A stretch of 64,000 nt of DNA from Macrococcoides bohemicum (GCF_003259675.1 NZ_PZJG01000001.1:186001-250000); one strand, 5' to 3'. Positions 8,699 through 18,940 are shown, counted from the first letter of the stretch. Translations and numbers: made by a program. Notes: a model not told the origin generated them from the sequence alone.

Positions 8699-9765
8699 TT
8701 TTCATACCTAGTCAATACTTCATAACCATCTTCAGTCACTAAAATATCATCTTCCACACGTACGCCTATCTCATCATGTAAATAAATACCAGGTTCAATT
8801 GTAAAACACATCCCTGGTTTCAATGTATCATCATTTGCAGAAGAAATATCTGGAAATTCATGCACAGTAATACCTAAGCCATGCCCTAAACGATGAGGGA
8901 ACGCGTCGCCATATCCTTTTTCAGTAATATAGTCGCGTGCGAGTGCATCGATTTCACTAATTTTAACACCAGGTCTAACCCCTTCTATTGCACGTTGATT
9001 TGCTTCAGTAACAATCGCATGAATCTCCTGGTGAAATGCAGGTGGGTTTCCAAAAGCAATTGTTCTTGTAATATCTGAGCAGTAACCATTATAAATAACA
9101 CCTAAATCAAATAGTACATACTCATCATTTTTTAGCTCACGTTTACCCGGTGTACCGTGAGGACTTGCTGCGTGGTCGCCGAAAAGTACAGTCGTATTGA
9201 AACTCATACCGCTGATTCCTTCAATTTTTAAAATTTCTGATTCTAAATGTTGTGCCACTTCTTTTTCTGTAATACCTTCTTTTAAATGTGAAACGCCGAT
9301 TTGCAATGCTTTATCAGCAAATTGTGCAGCACTTTTTAGAATTTCAATTTCATCTGCTGTTTTAATATTACGCATATCTTTGATGATTTGATCTATTGCA
9401 TTTAATTGCGCAGCTTTAAAATTCTGAAATAAAGATTTTTCACGCTTAACTGTAACATGTTCTTCTTCAATATATAGTGTTGCGTTATCCGGGAAGTTAG
9501 TATTTTGCTTCGCAACTAAAAATGCATCTTCAGTATCAGAGTAACCATATGCATTAAGATTTGATGCTTTCTGAGCATCTTCGACTTCCATATTTGGAAC
9601 AACAAGTAAAGCATTGTCCTGAGTTACATATAAAGCAGTAAGGCGTTCATGTGGATCTGATAAGAAACCACTGAAGTAATTAATGTTCTCTGGTGTCGTA
9701 ATCCATGCATATTCAATAGATTGTGAATGCATCAATTGCTGTAAATTTTTTAATGTTTGTTTCAT
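8695..9765 (-). CDS. M24B Xaa-Pro peptidase (PepQ-like)
   Basis: A creatinase/aminopeptidase-P fold enzyme that cleaves Xaa-Pro bonds. The N-terminal creatinase domain (about 1-125) has YFSGFLSDPHERLTALYV. The metallopeptidase domain has the metal ligands in order: FDLGVIYNGYCSDITRT (two Asp), HRLGHGLGITVHE (His), FTIEPGIYL (Glu) and VRVEDDILVT (Glu). The chosen ATG ends at 9765 because AAGGAG lies 7 nt upstream; the ATG at 9771 would leave a 1-nt spacer. This gives 356 residues. It overlaps cutC by 4 nt. Confidence 0.92.
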   Translation of the reverse strand: MKQTLKNLQQLMHSQSIEYAWITTPENINYFSGFLSDPHERLTALYVTQDNALLVVPNMEVEDAQKASNLNAYGYSDTEDAFLVAKQNTNFPDNATLYIEEEHVTVKREKSLFQNFKAAQLNAIDQIIKDMRNIKTADEIEILKSAAQFADKALQIGVSHLKEGITEKEVAQHLESEILKIEGISGMSFNTTVLFGDHAASPHGTPGKRELKNDEYVLFDLGVIYNGYCSDITRTIAFGNPPAFHQEIHAIVTEANQRAIEGVRPGVKISEIDALARDYITEKGYGDAFPHRLGHGLGITVHEFPDISSANDDTLKPGMCFTIEPGIYLHDEIGVRVEDDILVTEDGYEVLTRYEK

Positions 9766-9903
9766 AATCATGCTCCTTCTGTTTTGAATACCTCTAGTTT
9801 ATGAAAGATAAGGTAAATATTCAATCAATAGCGTCTTACAATCTTTTTAAAACATTCACTAATAATGTATAATGAACTTAATAAATAGGGAGAGGTGCTA
9901 AAT

Positions 9904-10587
9904 ATGGAAGTATATTTTCATGGACAATCTTGTATTGCTTTTGAAAGTAATGGAAAAAAGGTTTTAGTAGATCCTTTTATTACAGGTAATAAATTATCAG
10001 ATTTAGATCCTTCAACTGTTCAGGCAGATTATATTTTATTAACACATGGTCATGGTGATCACATTGGTGATACTGTTGAGATTGCTAAAAGAACAAATGC
10101 AACAGTCGTTGCAACACCAGAAATTGTTTCTTATTTAGGTGGGCAAGGGATTGAAAATGCACATCCGATGAATATCGGTGGAAAATGGAAATTTGATTTC
10201 GGTACTGTAAAGTATGTACAAGCATTTCACAGTAATTCATTATACGATGACGAAGGAAATATTATTTATTTCGGGATGCCATGCGGACTTATCATTGAAG
10301 TAGAAGGCAAGACGATTTATCATGCAGGAGATACTGGATTATTCTCAGATATGAAGCTTATCGCAGAACGACATCCCGTAGACTTATGCTTTATACCGAT
10401 TGGTGATAACTTTACGATGGGTATCGATGATGCAGCGTATGCGATCAACACATTTATAAATCCGAAATTAACTGTGCCAATTCATTACAACACATTCCCT
10501 TACATTGAAGTGGATCCAAATGAGTTTAGAGCACAGGTTAAAAGTCCAGTAGAAATTCTTGACGCAGGACAATCAGTAACACTTTAA
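9904..10587 (+). CDS. UPF0173 metal-dependent hydrolase (metallo-beta-lactamase fold)
   Basis: A 227-residue single-domain protein of the UlaG/YtkL group. The metal-binding motif is [10 protein letters not shown] (HxHxDH, about residues 50-59). Further ligands lie in YHAGDTGLF (Asp) and PIHYNTFP (His). The natural substrate of this family is not established. ATG 9904 is chosen with GGGAGAGG upstream; the GTG at 9895 lies inside the ribosome binding site. Position between pepQ and the CBS/DRTGG regulator is conserved in Staphylococcaceae. Confidence 0.9.
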   Translation: MEVYFHGQSCIAFESNGKKVLVDPFITGNKLSDLDPSTVQADYILLTHGHGDHIGDTVEIAKRTNATVVATPEIVSYLGGQGIENAHPMNIGGKWKFDFGTVKYVQAFHSNSLYDDEGNIIYFGMPCGLIIEVEGKTIYHAGDTGLFSDMKLIAERHPVDLCFIPIGDNFTMGIDDAAYAINTFINPKLTVPIHYNTFPYIEVDPNEFRAQVKSPVEILDAGQSVTL

Positions 10588-10618
10588 GCATTAAAAGTTA
10601 TGGAAACTAGGTGGCAAA

Positions 10619-11920
10619 TTGACAAAACATGAACAAATCATCGAACATATATCAGGTCTTGCAGTAGGAAGTAAAATTTCGGTTAGACAGATTGCAAAAG
10701 ATCTTAATGTGTCAGAAGGTACAGCATATCGCGCAATAAAAGAAGCTGAGAATAATGGAATCGTTTCAACGATAGAACGTGTTGGAACTGTTCGAATCGA
10801 AAAGAAAACGAGAAACTCAATTGACCGGCTGACTTTTGCTGAAATTGTTAATATTATAGATGGACAAGTACTAGGTGGCAGAAGTGGTCTGCACAAATCG
10901 CTGACGAAATTTGCAATCGGTGCAATGGAAGTTGAAGAAGTCAGTAAGTATATCGGAGAAAATACACTGCTAATTGTAGGTAATCGAATCGAAGTTCAGA
11001 AGCTCGCGTTAAGCAAAGGCTCAGCAGTTTTAATTACAGGCGGTTTCGATACTGCTGAAGAAGTTAAGAATTTATCTGATCAATTAGGGCTACCGATCAT
11101 TTCTTCTAATTTTGATACATTTGCGGTTGCCAATATGATTAACCGTGCGATTTATGATCAATTGATCAAGAAAGAAGTGCTGACTGCACAAGATATTTTA
11201 ATTAAATTAGATGAAACACGTTACTTAAAGGAAAATGATTCAATCAGCGATTGGCATGCATTATCAGAAAGCTCTAAACATACGCGTTTTCCAGTGTTAG
11301 ATGCAAACAATAAATTAAGTGGTATGGTGACAAGTAAAGATATCTTTAATCAAAATCCTTCTGAAAAGATTAAGAAGGTTATGACTAAGTCACCGGTTAC
11401 TGTTAACTTGAATACGACTGTCGCAAGTTGTGCACATATTATGATCTGGGAAAGTATCGAATTGTTGCCAGTTGTATCGCGTTATAATAACTTAATTGGT
11501 GTTGTTTCTAGAGAAGATGTGTTAAAAGCAATGCAATCAGCAGACAGACAGCCACATATGGGCGATACATTTAATGATCAGATATTAAAGAAGATGAAGT
11601 TTAATAATGATCAAATTTCAATACAGATTACTCCTCAAATGTCTAATCAGTATGGTAGTTTAAGTAAATCTGTTTTTCTTGCAATTATTGAGGAATCAGT
11701 TAAATTTCATATGAAAAAGTTAATTCGTGGAGATGTACTGATTGATAGTATCAATATCTTTTTCATTCGTACAGTCCAGATAGATTCCATTCTGGATGTT
11801 GAAGTTAAGTTGCTGGATATTGGACGTAAGTTTGCAAAGATTGAAATTGCTATTATGCAGAATAATAATGCGGTTGCAAAAGCAATGACAATTCTTCAGG
11901 TGATTGAACATTATTACTAA
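10619..11920 (+). CDS. HTH-DRTGG-CBS domain regulator (YtoI-like)
   Basis: A 433-residue protein with an N-terminal winged helix (KISVRQIAKDLNVSEGTAYRAI, about residues 21-42), a DRTGG domain near 75-185, two CBS repeats near 190-310 (EDILIKLDE..., then MTKSPVTVN... and VVSREDVLKAM) and a C-terminal hotdog-like domain to 433. CBS pairs bind adenosine nucleotides, and YtoI of Bacillus has the same layout. The target genes are unknown. The start is TTG 10619 with AGGTGG upstream; there is no better in-frame ATG. A bidirectional terminator follows. Confidence 0.88.
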   Translation: MTKHEQIIEHISGLAVGSKISVRQIAKDLNVSEGTAYRAIKEAENNGIVSTIERVGTVRIEKKTRNSIDRLTFAEIVNIIDGQVLGGRSGLHKSLTKFAIGAMEVEEVSKYIGENTLLIVGNRIEVQKLALSKGSAVLITGGFDTAEEVKNLSDQLGLPIISSNFDTFAVANMINRAIYDQLIKKEVLTAQDILIKLDETRYLKENDSISDWHALSESSKHTRFPVLDANNKLSGMVTSKDIFNQNPSEKIKKVMTKSPVTVNLNTTVASCAHIMIWESIELLPVVSRYNNLIGVVSREDVLKAMQSADRQPHMGDTFNDQILKKMKFNNDQISIQITPQMSNQYGSLSKSVFLAIIEESVKFHMKKLIRGDVLIDSINIFFIRTVQIDSILDVEVKLLDIGRKFAKIEIAIMQNNNAVAKAMTILQVIEHYY

Positions 11921-11928
11921 TCAAAAAA

Positions 11929-11956
11929 GATTGAGGCAGAAGCCTCAATCTCTTTT
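11929..11956. terminator. Bidirectional terminator between the CBS/DRTGG gene and ytpI-like gene
   Basis: A 9-bp perfect stem (11929-11937 with 11942-11950) and 4-nt loop, with an A-run before and a T-rich run after, so it can stop transcripts from both convergent genes. Confidence 0.85.
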
Positions 11957-11968
11957 TAATCATGATGA

Positions 11969-12322
11969 TTATTTTCTGTTTTGCTGTTTTTTACGCAATG
12001 CTTCCCATGCTGCATCTTCTTCACCAAAGTGACTTTCAAAATATTTTTTAGCCTTTATTGCATATTGATAATTATAAATTGCATAAGCAATAAGTAATGC
12101 GCAGATGATATAAGTAAATGTATTTGGGAATAGTAATATTTGATTACATGCAAAAGCAAACATGAAGATTGAAAAACATTGACGTGCACGTGCTCTATAC
12201 CAGGCACGACGTACATCTTTTACTTCTCTAAAATATTTCGCGATATTATACACCGTGAAAATAAAAGAGAAGATCATCACTGTAACAGTGATCATGATAA
12301 TATAAGGGAAAATTGTTTCCAT
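11969..12322 (-). CDS. YtpI-like membrane protein
   Basis: A 117-residue protein with an N-terminal membrane segment (about 3-27), two further hydrophobic segments (about 47-66 and 69-90) and a charged C-terminal tail. The position next to nrnA and the CBS/DRTGG gene matches ytpI of Bacillus, whose function is unknown. It is transcribed against both neighbours. The ribosome binding site is GGAGG before the ATG at 12322. Confidence 0.8.
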   Translation of the reverse strand: METIFPYIIMITVTVMIFSFIFTVYNIAKYFREVKDVRRAWYRARARQCFSIFMFAFACNQILLFPNTFTYIICALLIAYAIYNYQYAIKAKKYFESHFGEEDAAWEALRKKQQNRK

Positions 12323-12394
12323 CTTTAAACCTCCAGTCTTAAAGATTATAGCATATCTTTAACACCTGTAAATCTATCAAACAAAGGAGAAATT

Positions 12395-13339
12395 ATGAAT
12401 AAAAATGAAATAGGTGCATTGATTGAAAAAATTAATGCTTACGACACGATAATAATATTTAGACATGTACGTCCAGATCCAGATGCATTAGGTTCTCAAC
12501 TAGGATTTAAATATGCAATACAGAAGCTATTTCCGAATAAACATGTGTATGCAGTAGGAAGTTCAGTTGACAATTTAAGCTTTATTGGTGAAATGGACGA
12601 AATAAATGACGAGATATTTACCGACGCACTTGGTTTAGTGTTAGATACGGCAAATGCACCACGCATTGATGACGAGCGCTATAAAATGTGTAAATCAATC
12701 ATAAAGATAGATCACCATCCGCCGGTTGACCAATATGGGGAAATAAATGTCGTTAATACGGATAGTTCGTCTACAAGCGAAATAATCTATGAAATTCTGT
12801 TAAATATCGGTTACGGTACAGATTTAATTACGCGAGAAATTGCGCGCTGTCTTTATATCGGTATCGTAGGTGATACAGGTCGTTTCTTATTTAATAATAC
12901 GACGAGCAAAACAATGGCTATTGCTTCAGAACTATTGAAATACGATATTGATCATACGCAGATGATTAATCAAATGCAGCAACGCGATTTAACTTCAATT
13001 CGATTTCAGGGATATGTGTTGCAACATTTTAAATTTGAGGATGGCGTAGGGTATATATTCATTACGAAGGAAATTTTAGAACAATTTAATATATCTGCCA
13101 GTGCAGCATCTTTATTTGTTAATAGTCTTGCAGACACACAAGGCATTAAAGCATGGGCGTTTGCTATTGATGAAACAAGTGAAATACGTGTTCGTCTTCG
13201 CAGTAAAGATGTAGTTATTAACACACTTGCAGCAGAATATAATGGTGGTGGTCATCCATTGGCGAGTGGCGCATCAGTATATAGTGTTGAGGAATTAGAA
13301 AGATTAATAGCGCAATTAAAAGCATTGGTGAATGCTTAA
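12395..13339 (+). CDS. nrnA: Bifunctional oligoribonuclease / pAp phosphatase NrnA
   Basis: A DHH/DHHA1 phosphoesterase that degrades short oligoribonucleotides and removes the 3'-phosphate of pAp. Motifs are in order: FRHVRPDPDALGSQLG (motif I, about 23-38), LDTANAPR (motif II), IDHHPPVD (DHH, about 108) and GGGHPLASGA in the DHHA1 domain near 285. The length of 314 residues is standard. The ribosome binding site is AAAGGAG. It lies just upstream of dnaE with an 18-nt gap, probably one operon. Confidence 0.95.
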   Translation: MNKNEIGALIEKINAYDTIIIFRHVRPDPDALGSQLGFKYAIQKLFPNKHVYAVGSSVDNLSFIGEMDEINDEIFTDALGLVLDTANAPRIDDERYKMCKSIIKIDHHPPVDQYGEINVVNTDSSSTSEIIYEILLNIGYGTDLITREIARCLYIGIVGDTGRFLFNNTTSKTMAIASELLKYDIDHTQMINQMQQRDLTSIRFQGYVLQHFKFEDGVGYIFITKEILEQFNISASAASLFVNSLADTQGIKAWAFAIDETSEIRVRLRSKDVVINTLAAEYNGGGHPLASGASVYSVEELERLIAQLKALVNA

Positions 13340-13357
13340 TAAAATGAGGTGAATAAC

Positions 13358-16300
13358 TTGGTTGTACATTTAAATATCCATACATCATATGATCTGCTAC
13401 ATTCAACGGTAAAAATTAATGATTTGATTGATAGTGTCAAGTCACATGGACAAAACGCAGTTGCAATTACTGACTTAAATGTATTATTTGGTGTACAGTC
13501 ATTTTATTCTGCTTGCAAAGATGCCGGTATTAAACCGATTATTGGTATGGAAATTATCCTGACGGACGGAATTGAAGATTGTTATACAGTTTTATTAGCC
13601 AAAAATAATGAGGGTTTCAAAAACCTGATGCAGTTGTCTTCACGTATTCAACTGAAAAAACTACAAAAAATATCAACTGATGTACTGCGTCAATATACTG
13701 ACCAGTTAATTGTTATCTATAAACAATTAGATGCCAATCAGCAACATTTTGTCATTGATGAAGCCGATTATTATGTCAGTCACGATAGTACAATTGAAGC
13801 TAGACGTGTATATATCGATGATGTGCGATACTTATCGCCAGAGGGTATTGTAGATTTAAGCATCTTAAACGCAATTGATGATAATAAAAAGATACCGCTA
13901 GAGACAATTCAATTAAAGTCTGGAACACAATATATTAAATCAGATGAAATATTATTAGATTTTGGTATTTCTGAAAATGACATCCAGGCGACAGAGCAAA
14001 TCGCTAAATCATGTAATGTTATACTAGAAAAGTCGACACATCTGCCAAAATATCCAGTACCAAATGATTTAACAAGTGATGCATATCTATTTGAACTTTT
14101 ACAAAAGCAAAAAGTAAAGTTTCCACAGTTTGATAATATTTATGAAGAACGATTAATGTATGAATATAAAGTCATTCAAAGCATGGGATTTTCTGATTAC
14201 TTTTTAATTGTTAGTGATCTCATACATTTTGCGAAGACACATGACATATTGGTAGGCCCAGGTCGTGGATCATCGAGTGGTTCGCTTGTTAGTTATGTGC
14301 TTGGTATCACTACAATTGATCCGATAGAGCATGATTTACTTTTTGAGCGTTTTTTAAATCCGGAACGTGTAACGATGCCGGATATTGATATTGACTTTGA
14401 AGATAAAGAGCGCGATAAAGTAATTGAATACGTCATTAAGAAATATGGTGCATTCAATGTAAGTGGTATCGTGACATTTGGTCATCTGTCTATGAAAGCA
14501 GTGATGCGTGACGTTGGACGCATACTGCAGTTTTCAGAAAGTGAGTTAAAAGAAGCAAGTTCAATATTAAGTAATAAAAGCTTTAATAATTTAATCGATG
14601 CATATGAAGATGATGCATTCTCAAGCTTTATTGATTACAATGACCGACGCAAAAAATGGTATCAGATTGCAAGGTCGCTGGAAGGTTTACCACGTCATAC
14701 ATCGACACATGCTGCAGGTATTATCATTCATGACCAGTTACTTACAGATTATGTACCTTTATTGATGGGTGAAGAATACCCACTAACCCAATGGAATATG
14801 ACAGAAGTAGAAGCGGTTGGATTACTTAAAATCGATTTTCTTGGTTTACGTAATTTAACGATTATACATAATATACTACGTTCTATTAAAGCACAATATG
14901 GTAAGACGATAAATATTGAACAAATCCCGATGGATGATATAAAAGTTTACGAGCAGTTATCCAGTGGAGATTCAATGGGAATATTCCAATTAGAATCAGA
15001 CGGAATACGGAATGTGTTAAAACGATTAAAACCAGAAAATTTCAATGACATTGTTGCAGTTTTAAGTCTTTATCGTCCTGGTCCGATGGAACAAATACCG
15101 TTATATATTGAAAGACGTCATAATCAGCAAACAGTTCACTTACCTCATGCTGATTTAGAGGATATTCTATCACCTACTTATGGTGTAATCATCTATCAGG
15201 AGCAAATTATGCAGATTGCAAATCGATTTGCTGGATTTAGTTTAGGTGAGGCGGATATTTTAAGACGTGCTATGAGTAAGAAGAACCATCAGACATTACT
15301 GGCTGAACAGGAGCATTTTGTATCAGGTAGCATGAAGAATGGTTATTCAAAACAAGATGCGACGGCGATTTATGAATTAATCTTAAAGTTTGCTAATTAT
15401 GGATTCAATAAAGCACATGCTGTCGCGTATGCAAAAATATCATATATTATGATGTATTTTAAAGTGCATTTCCCAAATATATTTTATGCCGCGACACTCA
15501 GTAATCAAATTGGTGTTGAGCATAAAACAAAAGAAATTATCGCTGAAGTAAAATCAAGAATGATCAATATATATCCCGCTGATATTAATCAGGCTGGCTG
15601 GTATTACAAAGCGCAAAAGACAGGTATTATGATGTCACTCGGTATGATTAAGGGAGTAGGATACAGAAGTGTGGTTGAAATTGTTGAAGAAAGAAAAAAA
15701 GGAACGTTTAAAGATATATATGACTTTTGTGCCAGAATTCCGAAACGCGTTAAATCTAAAGCATTGCTGGAAGCATTGATACATGTTGGTGCTTTTGATC
15801 GATTTGAGCAAAATCGTGCAACTTTGCTTGCTTCACTTGATGCGATTCTTGATGTTGAGAAAGAAGCTTTTGGTGAAATGAACTTTCTTGAGTCTTTAGG
15901 ACTCAATAAGAAGAAAATCTATCATTATCATGAAGAGATGTCGGATGATCAAAAGGCTAGTTATGAGCTTGAGTATCTTGGTTTCTTTATTTCCAGACAT
16001 CCAATCGAAGCATTGTTTAATGAACTACAGTTTTTACCCCTATATCGTATGAGTCAGAAGGTAAATGACCAATATATCTTACTCTGGATTGAAGGATTAA
16101 GAAGAATTAGAACAAAAAAAGGTCAACCAATGGCATTTGTACAAGCGATGGATGGTATTCAGCAGATGAATCTTGTCGTTTTTCCCACAGTATTCCAGCA
16201 ATACGAGACATTGATTCAAACCAATAAGCCACTTATTGTTAAAGGGAAATTTGATGATAAGAAAGATAATCAAATCATTGTAAACGAAGTAATTAAAGTC

Positions 16301-16507
16301 GATGAATTTATTAAAAATATTCACTTGAATGCGAAGCAATTATATGTGAGAGTCCCTGTTCAAAATACAGAACAAATCAATAAACAAGGTGATATTGAAG
16401 TGATTCAATTTGAACAGAACGAAATGCAACCGATAGGTTTTATTCAAAGAGACAAACTAGATGACTTTATGTCTCGATACGATAAAGCAGATATTCGTCT
16501 AATTTAA
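13358..16507 (+). CDS. dnaE: DNA polymerase III alpha subunit DnaE
   Basis: The error-prone/lagging-strand replicative polymerase of Gram-positives, working beside PolC. It has an N-terminal PHP domain (VVHLNIHTSYDLL...), a C-family palm with GPGRGSSSGSL and the catalytic aspartates in PDIDIDFED, a finger region with GIFQLESDG and LYRPGPMEQIP, and a C-terminal OB-fold near 930-1010. The start is TTG 13358, with AGGTGA 5 nt upstream and the product beginning like S. aureus DnaE. The GTG at 13349 overlaps that site. This gives 1049 residues. Confidence 0.95.
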   Translation: MVVHLNIHTSYDLLHSTVKINDLIDSVKSHGQNAVAITDLNVLFGVQSFYSACKDAGIKPIIGMEIILTDGIEDCYTVLLAKNNEGFKNLMQLSSRIQLKKLQKISTDVLRQYTDQLIVIYKQLDANQQHFVIDEADYYVSHDSTIEARRVYIDDVRYLSPEGIVDLSILNAIDDNKKIPLETIQLKSGTQYIKSDEILLDFGISENDIQATEQIAKSCNVILEKSTHLPKYPVPNDLTSDAYLFELLQKQKVKFPQFDNIYEERLMYEYKVIQSMGFSDYFLIVSDLIHFAKTHDILVGPGRGSSSGSLVSYVLGITTIDPIEHDLLFERFLNPERVTMPDIDIDFEDKERDKVIEYVIKKYGAFNVSGIVTFGHLSMKAVMRDVGRILQFSESELKEASSILSNKSFNNLIDAYEDDAFSSFIDYNDRRKKWYQIARSLEGLPRHTSTHAAGIIIHDQLLTDYVPLLMGEEYPLTQWNMTEVEAVGLLKIDFLGLRNLTIIHNILRSIKAQYGKTINIEQIPMDDIKVYEQLSSGDSMGIFQLESDGIRNVLKRLKPENFNDIVAVLSLYRPGPMEQIPLYIERRHNQQTVHLPHADLEDILSPTYGVIIYQEQIMQIANRFAGFSLGEADILRRAMSKKNHQTLLAEQEHFVSGSMKNGYSKQDATAIYELILKFANYGFNKAHAVAYAKISYIMMYFKVHFPNIFYAATLSNQIGVEHKTKEIIAEVKSRMINIYPADINQAGWYYKAQKTGIMMSLGMIKGVGYRSVVEIVEERKKGTFKDIYDFCARIPKRVKSKALLEALIHVGAFDRFEQNRATLLASLDAILDVEKEAFGEMNFLESLGLNKKKIYHYHEEMSDDQKASYELEYLGFFISRHPIEALFNELQFLPLYRMSQKVNDQYILLWIEGLRRIRTKKGQPMAFVQAMDGIQQMNLVVFPTVFQQYETLIQTNKPLIVKGKFDDKKDNQIIVNEVIKVDEFIKNIHLNAKQLYVRVPVQNTEQINKQGDIEVIQFEQNEMQPIGFIQRDKLDDFMSRYDKADIRLI

Positions 16508-16532
16508 CATTTCAAATCATTTTAATATATGG

Positions 16533-16571
16533 TATAGTATTCCTTAGTGGTCTGACCACTAAGGTTTTTTT
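16533..16571 (+). promoter_or_regulatory. Promoter with a FadR-type palindromic operator before the GntR gene (possible dnaE terminator)
   Basis: The -10 TATAGT (16533-16538) is followed at once by an 11-bp perfect palindrome, arms 16542-16552 and 16554-16564 around one central T. Its core TGGTCTGACCA is a textbook FadR-subfamily half-site pair. Six T follow, so as RNA the same sequence could form a 9-bp hairpin terminator for dnaE. Confidence 0.65.
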
Positions 16572-16594
16572 ATTGATGAGAAGGGGGAAAAACC

Positions 16595-17038
16595 TTGAAT
16601 CCAATACCAAACAAAGGATTTAATGCAGTAATTACTGCAATTAATGAAATTATAAAAACTAAAAATTTAACTGCTGGCGATAAACTACCTTCTGAACGTT
16701 ATTTGAGTGAAAATCTTAATATTAGCAGGTCAAGTGTTCGTGAAGCACTCCGAGCTTTAGAAATGCTTGGCGTGATTGAAACAAGACGCGGTGAAGGTAC
16801 TTATTTAACAGAAATGGATAATAATCAATTTATTGAAATGATAGCAGGCTATGTTGTTACAACTGAAACGCAGCAAGATGAAATTACTGATTTTATACAT
16901 ATGATAGAATCAATCGTGAATGTTGACAATACAAATGTACAGCATTTAAAAGATGCGATTGAAACGCGTAATACTATCATGTTTCGTGTTTGGAAATTAT
17001 TGAAACAGTTTGAAAAGACATATGATGTAGAGGGGTAA
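16595..17038 (+). CDS. Short GntR (FadR-like) regulator upstream of accDA
   Basis: A 147-residue protein. The winged helix is complete (residues ~5-75), with the GntR signature [20 protein letters not shown] and [19 protein letters not shown]. FadR-type proteins normally carry a 120-150 residue helical ligand domain; only about 65 residues remain here, so effector binding is probably altered or lost. The start is TTG 16595 after AAGGGGG. Its TAA overlaps an accD-proximal ATG, so it leads the accDA operon. Regulation of fatty acid synthesis or of its own promoter is the natural inference. Confidence 0.85.
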   Translation: MNPIPNKGFNAVITAINEIIKTKNLTAGDKLPSERYLSENLNISRSSVREALRALEMLGVIETRRGEGTYLTEMDNNQFIEMIAGYVVTTETQQDEITDFIHMIESIVNVDNTNVQHLKDAIETRNTIMFRVWKLLKQFEKTYDVEG

Positions 17039-17043
17039 TGGAT

Positions 17044-17898
17044 ATGTTCAAAGATATATTTAAGCGCAATAAGAAAAAAAAATATGTAGCTGTACAGAAC
17101 ATGAAAGATACAGAAGTTCCTGAAGGTATCATGGTCAAGTGTCCTAAATGTAAGAAGATTATGTATACAAAAGAATTAAGTACAAATCTAAATGTTTGTT
17201 TTCATTGTGATCATCACATGGCATTAAGTGCATATGAACGCATTGAAGCCCTTACTGATAAGGATAGTTTTGAAGAATTTGATGCCGTGATTGCTTCTCA
17301 AAATCCTCTTTCATTTCCAAATTATGCTGAGAAGTTAGAAAGCGATAAAGAAAAGACTGGTTTAAATGAAGCAGTTGTAACCGGTGTCGGTAAAATAGAT
17401 GGAAATCAATTCGGTATCTGTGTGATGGATTCCAGATTTAGAATGGGGTCTATGGGGACAGTAGTCGGCGAAAAAATAAGCAGAGTAATCGACTACTGCA
17501 CTGATCATGAACTTCCATTTGTTATCTTTACCGCTAGCGGAGGTGCACGTATGCAGGAAGGGATTCTATCTCTGATGCAAATGGCTAAAACAAGTGTAGC
17601 GATAGAAAGACATAGCGAAAAAGGACTCTTGTTTATTTCTTATATGACACATCCGACAACTGGCGGAGTTTCTGCTAGCTTTGCTTCTGTAGGAGATATT
17701 AATTTAGCTGAACCAGAAGCGTTAATTGGCTTTGCTGGTAGACGTATTATTGAACAGACAATCAATGAGAAACTACCTGACGACTTTCAAACAGCTGAGT
17801 TCCTGCTTGAACATGGACAACTGGATAAAGTAGTACATCGTAAAGCAATGAAAGAAACGTTAAGTAAACTCATCGCGATGCATACGAAAGGAGTATAA
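17044..17898 (+). CDS. accD: Acetyl-CoA carboxylase carboxyltransferase subunit beta
   Basis: With AccA it transfers CO2 from carboxybiotin to acetyl-CoA, the committed step of fatty acid synthesis. A four-cysteine zinc ribbon lies near residues 30-55 (CPKCKK ... CFHCDHH), then the crotonase-like fold with [10 protein letters not shown] and [18 protein letters not shown] 17044 gives MFKDIF, as in S. aureus, with GAGGGG 8 nt upstream; ATG 17038 is too close to that site. This gives 284 residues. It is followed by accA after 2 nt. Confidence 0.95.
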   Translation: MFKDIFKRNKKKKYVAVQNMKDTEVPEGIMVKCPKCKKIMYTKELSTNLNVCFHCDHHMALSAYERIEALTDKDSFEEFDAVIASQNPLSFPNYAEKLESDKEKTGLNEAVVTGVGKIDGNQFGICVMDSRFRMGSMGTVVGEKISRVIDYCTDHELPFVIFTASGGARMQEGILSLMQMAKTSVAIERHSEKGLLFISYMTHPTTGGVSASFASVGDINLAEPEALIGFAGRRIIEQTINEKLPDDFQTAEFLLEHGQLDKVVHRKAMKETLSKLIAMHTKGV

Positions 17899-17900
17899 CT

Positions 17901-18845
17901 ATGGCGCTTGAATTTGAAAAACCGTTAATCGAACTTGATAGAAAAATTGAAGAATTAAAGAAATATATGGCTTCAGAAGGTGTAGACTTAAGTGATGAAG
18001 TTAAAACATTACAGATTTCTAGGGAAGAAAAATTTAATGAAATCTATGATAACCTTACACCATGGCAGCGTGTTCAAATTGCACGACTTACAGAACGTCC
18101 AACAACACTGGACTACATTCATTATTTGTTCGAAGATTTTATTGAATTTCATGGTGACCGCAACTTTAGAGATGATCCGGCAATCATTGGTGGTGTAGCA
18201 CGATATAAAGGGGAACCTGTCACACTAATAGGACATCAGCGCGGCAAAGATACAAAAGATAATATATATAGAAATTTTGGAATGGCACATCCAGAAGGTT
18301 ATCGTAAAGCGTTGAGATTAATGAAGCAGGCTGATAAATTTAATCGCCCTATAATATTATTTATTGATACGAAAGGTGCTTATCCTGGTAAAGCTGCAGA
18401 AGAACGAGGACAAAGTGAATCGATTGCCAGAAACTTAGTTGAAATGGCGGGTCTTTCAGTACCGGTTATCTCGATTGTTATTGGAGAAGGCGGTAGTGGT
18501 GGTGCTTTAGGTTTAGGGATATGTAATCGATTATTAATGCTTGAAAACTCAACGTATTCTGTTATCTCGCCAGAAGGTGCTGCAGCATTGTTATGGAAGG
18601 ATAGTAGTTTAGCACAGCTCGCTGCAGAAAGTATGAGAATTACGGGACCAGACTTACTGGAACTTAATATTGTAGATGAACTGATTACAGAAGTTAAAGG
18701 TGGCGCACATTTAAATATAGCTGCGCAAAGTGAACATATTGATGTTTCTATTGAAAAACATTTAAATGAGTTAATGCAATTAGATAAACAGGCATTAAAA
18801 AATCAGCGCTATGATAAATTCAGAAAAATTGGTAGTGCAATGTAA
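17901..18845 (+). CDS. accA: Acetyl-CoA carboxylase carboxyltransferase subunit alpha
   Basis: Partner of AccD in the carboxyltransferase heterotetramer. The 314-residue length is standard. The N-terminal coiled helix ([19 protein letters not shown]) and the catalytic crotonase fold are present, with [17 protein letters not shown] and the oxyanion-hole glycines in [13 protein letters not shown]. The ribosome binding site is AAAGGAG, and only 2 nt separate it from accD. A weak terminator follows. Confidence 0.96.
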   Translation: MALEFEKPLIELDRKIEELKKYMASEGVDLSDEVKTLQISREEKFNEIYDNLTPWQRVQIARLTERPTTLDYIHYLFEDFIEFHGDRNFRDDPAIIGGVARYKGEPVTLIGHQRGKDTKDNIYRNFGMAHPEGYRKALRLMKQADKFNRPIILFIDTKGAYPGKAAEERGQSESIARNLVEMAGLSVPVISIVIGEGGSGGALGLGICNRLLMLENSTYSVISPEGAAALLWKDSSLAQLAAESMRITGPDLLELNIVDELITEVKGGAHLNIAAQSEHIDVSIEKHLNELMQLDKQALKNQRYDKFRKIGSAM

Positions 18846-18889
18846 ATTTACATGTCAGTAAATGATGTTATGTAAATAATTGAAAAACA

Positions 18890-18905
18890 ATGAGAACGCT
18901 TAAAA
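18890..18905 (+). promoter_or_regulatory. Candidate CcpA (cre) site upstream of pfkA
   Basis: The 16 bases match WTGNNARCGNWWWCAW at 15 positions. It lies about 65-80 bp before the likely pfkA -10 TATAAT at 18972-18977, the upstream position from which CcpA activates glycolytic genes in other Firmicutes. Binding is inferred. Confidence 0.4.
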
Positions 18906-18907
18906 AG

Positions 18908-18940
18908 AAACTCGTAGATGCTTATTCTAACGGGTTTTTA
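18908..18940 (+). terminator. Weak Rho-independent terminator after accA
   Basis: A stem AAACTCG-TAG with CTA-CGGGTTT (one bulged A, one G-T pair) and a 9-nt loop, followed by a T-rich run. It separates accDA from pfkA. Confidence 0.55.
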
